A program made the position numbers and the translations under genes. From positions 1 to 43,383 of the forward strand of contig NZ_JAHRWW010000003.1 of the NCBI RefSeq assembly GCF_019104945.1: DNA of 43,383 bases, given 5' to 3'. The notes beneath the pieces were generated by a model. The model searched no databases. It worked only from the letters and a program-made list of their open reading frames with translations, and was not told the DNA's origin. Below, one piece after another: positions 42,503-43,383 of this stretch. The DNA is from Thermomonas sp. (lineage in GTDB: Bacteria > Pseudomonadota > Gammaproteobacteria > Xanthomonadales > Xanthomonadaceae). Positions within the stretch are counted from its first letter, which is position 1; each line of letters starts with the position of its first letter.

Positions 42503-42887
42503 AAGACGCCATTGCCTGCTGTGCTGCTTTGGCTAGGAAGCCGCTGCGGCTCATATGCGCGGCTTCGGCGGCGCGGTCAATGCGCTGTACTAGGTTTGCA
42601 GGTAATGAAATATTCAACCTGATGGGTTTTGTGTTCACTTTGGCTAGGTCAATTTCGACCAGCATCCAAACGCCGTTGGTATAGATTGCATCGTTGACCC
42701 ATTGCTCGATGCTACTAGGCTCCGGGATGGATAGGGCTTCGCCGTGGAAATGTGCCTCAACCGCTTCCTGCGCCATACGGGGAAGGTCTGCTAAATCATC
42801 GGCCGCAGTAAAACAGCCTGGAATATCGGGAAATTCGCCGCCCCAAGCGCTGCCTTCTTCGTGATGTACATAGAGGGGGTAGAGCAT
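42501..42887 (-). CDS. hicB: HicB-family antitoxin
   Basis: A 128-residue antitoxin. The N-terminal RNase H-like HicB fold shows YPLYVHHEEGSAWGGEFPDIPGCFTAADDL, and the C-terminal part (RLNISLPANLVQRIDRAAEAAHMSRSGFLAKAA) is a ribbon-helix-helix DNA-binding domain that would repress the operon. AGGAG lies seven bases before the ATG and overlaps the hicA stop codon, so translation is coupled. The gene follows its toxin (hicA first), the usual order. It converges on the XRE-linked run. Confidence 0.92.
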   Translation of the reverse strand: MLYPLYVHHEEGSAWGGEFPDIPGCFTAADDLADLPRMAQEAVEAHFHGEALSIPEPSSIEQWVNDAIYTNGVWMLVEIDLAKVNTKPIRLNISLPANLVQRIDRAAEAAHMSRSGFLAKAAQQAMAS

Positions 42888-42896
42888 AACGGTCTC

Positions 42897-43085
42897 CTAT
42901 TTCCAATCCCAGCCAGCTTGTCGATAAATACTGCGAACTGTCCCGATAGGCAGGTCATGTTTGGGGTGTGGCACTGTGACATGGCCTAGCTTATTTGCGT
43001 GCTTGAACTTGTGGTGCGAGCCGTTGACGTGTACTAGCTTCCAGCCTTCTGCCTTTAGCTTTCGGATAAGGGCTGCACTATTCAT
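42897..43085 (-). CDS. hicA: HicA-family mRNA interferase toxin
   Basis: A 62-residue toxin with the double-stranded RNA-binding-like HicA fold: LIRKLKAEGWKLVHVNGSHHKFKH carries the catalytic histidine in GSHH, followed by VTVPHPKHDLPIGTVRSIYRQAG. It cleaves mRNA and is neutralised by HicB. The sequence looks complete and active. There is no ribosome binding site; a perfect TATAAT lies five bases before the ATG, which suggests a leaderless and perhaps poorly translated message. Confidence 0.93.
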   Translation of the reverse strand: MNSAALIRKLKAEGWKLVHVNGSHHKFKHANKLGHVTVPHPKHDLPIGTVRSIYRQAGWDWK

Positions 43086-43090
43086 GGATG

Positions 43091-43096
43091 ATTATA
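43091..43096 (-). promoter_or_regulatory. Perfect -10 element of hicAB (leaderless)
   Basis: Minus-strand TATAAT ends five bases before the hicA ATG. TTGCAA lies 15 bases upstream of it, a short spacer, so the -35 call is weak. Confidence 0.5.
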
Positions 43097-43126
43097 CACA
43101 CAAATACACATTTGCAATTCCTCGAC

Positions 43127-43153
43127 AAAAAGCCCCCGCAAACATGCGGGGGC
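43127..43153 (-). terminator. Terminator of the M3 peptidase gene
   Basis: A 9-bp perfect GC-rich stem (43132-43140 with 43145-43153, loop AACA) is followed on the minus strand by TTTTT. It lies about 30 bases past the stop codon. Confidence 0.88.
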
Positions 43154-43181
43154 CTGAGTGAGTCTACGAAGTTCGGGGCTG

Positions 43182-43383
43182 TTACTTGGTATCTAAGCCA
43201 CGCGCTTCCAGCAGCGGTTCGATCTTGGCCTCGTAGCCCGACAGGTTCGGGAACAGCTTGCCGGGGGCGATTTCGCCGCCCGGAGCAAGTACCTTCGCAC
43301 GCACGCGGTCGCCGTTTTCCAGCGTCAGGCCGCCGTTGTTGCGGATCCATTGGGTGGTGTTGGCGCCCAGCACTTCCGACCAG
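43182..43383 (-). CDS. dcp: Peptidyl-dipeptidase (M3 family, Dcp type), C-terminal part only
   Basis: Only the last 67 residues are in the window; the gene continues past the right edge. WSEVLGANTTQWIRNNGGLT followed by an Arg-Gly-Leu near the C-terminus is the typical end of M3 zinc peptidases such as Dcp and oligopeptidase A, with Dcp fitting better. The catalytic HExxH site would lie outside the window, so activity cannot be judged. Confidence 0.75.
   Translation of the reverse strand, partial: WSEVLGANTTQWIRNNGGLTLENGDRVRAKVLAPGGEIAPGKLFPNLSGYEAKIEPLLEARGLDTK

Overview
The window comes from a GC-rich gammaproteobacterium, most likely of the Xanthomonadales (Xanthomonas/Lysobacter/Stenotrophomonas relatives). 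Pointers are a DksA with a long Lys/Ala/Pro-rich N-terminal tail and a degenerate zinc finger, a FimX-type degenerate GGDEF-EAL protein, subtilase autotransporters, the nudJ-mnmA-hflD cluster and the mtaD-ubiG-HAD phosphatase cluster. The assignment is inferred from protein character, not from a database match.

Region 1 (1-2640) is accessory: two overlapping paralogous helix-turn-helix genes, then an AbiEi/AbiEii type IV toxin-antitoxin pair with its own putative promoter and inverted-repeat operator. It abuts the 3' end of a tRNA-Phe gene with its terminator, a classic integration position. Region 2 (2865-12222) is mostly core: ribonuclease D, a lipoprotein with a formylglycine-generating-enzyme fold, an M48 protease, a DUF456 membrane protein, a C-type cytochrome, PhaB, glutamyl-Q tRNA(Asp) synthetase, HtpX behind a good sigma-32-like promoter, an Ala-rich lipoprotein and a thiolase. 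Region 3 (12417-22487) starts with a lipidated subtilase autotransporter, then hflD-mnmA-nudJ (minus strand) diverging from clpS-clpA-phosphopantetheinyl transferase, an acyl-CoA thioesterase, a small Cys-rich protein and an MscS-like channel.

Region 4 (22491-30727) has the FimX-like protein, epmB diverging from efp (modifier and substrate side by side), and a tightly coupled run efp-mtaD-ubiG-HAD phosphatase-unknown, then folE2. Region 5 (30885-37680) holds a second, larger subtilase autotransporter with a structured leader, the yidD-dihydroorotase-lipoprotein operon and dksA. Region 6 (37795-42429) looks like an accessory module: an XRE regulator diverges, across a perfect palindrome, from a six-gene run of secreted, membrane and cytosolic proteins (small secreted protein, trypsin-like protease with a C-terminal extension, two-TM protein, membrane J-domain protein, secreted protein, unknown). 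I recognise no named system for this run, and it is the best candidate for something undescribed. HicAB and the 3' end of a peptidyl-dipeptidase (M3) gene close the window.

A pattern across the window is that several genes (rnd, clpS, the small Cys-rich gene, mscS, folE2, hicA, and more weakly nudJ and abiEi) lack a Shine-Dalgarno sequence. Instead they carry a TATAAT-like hexamer five or six bases before the ATG, the geometry expected of leaderless mRNAs. No stretch over 300 bases lacks a gene. No CRISPR array, riboswitch, insertion sequence or replication origin was recognised.
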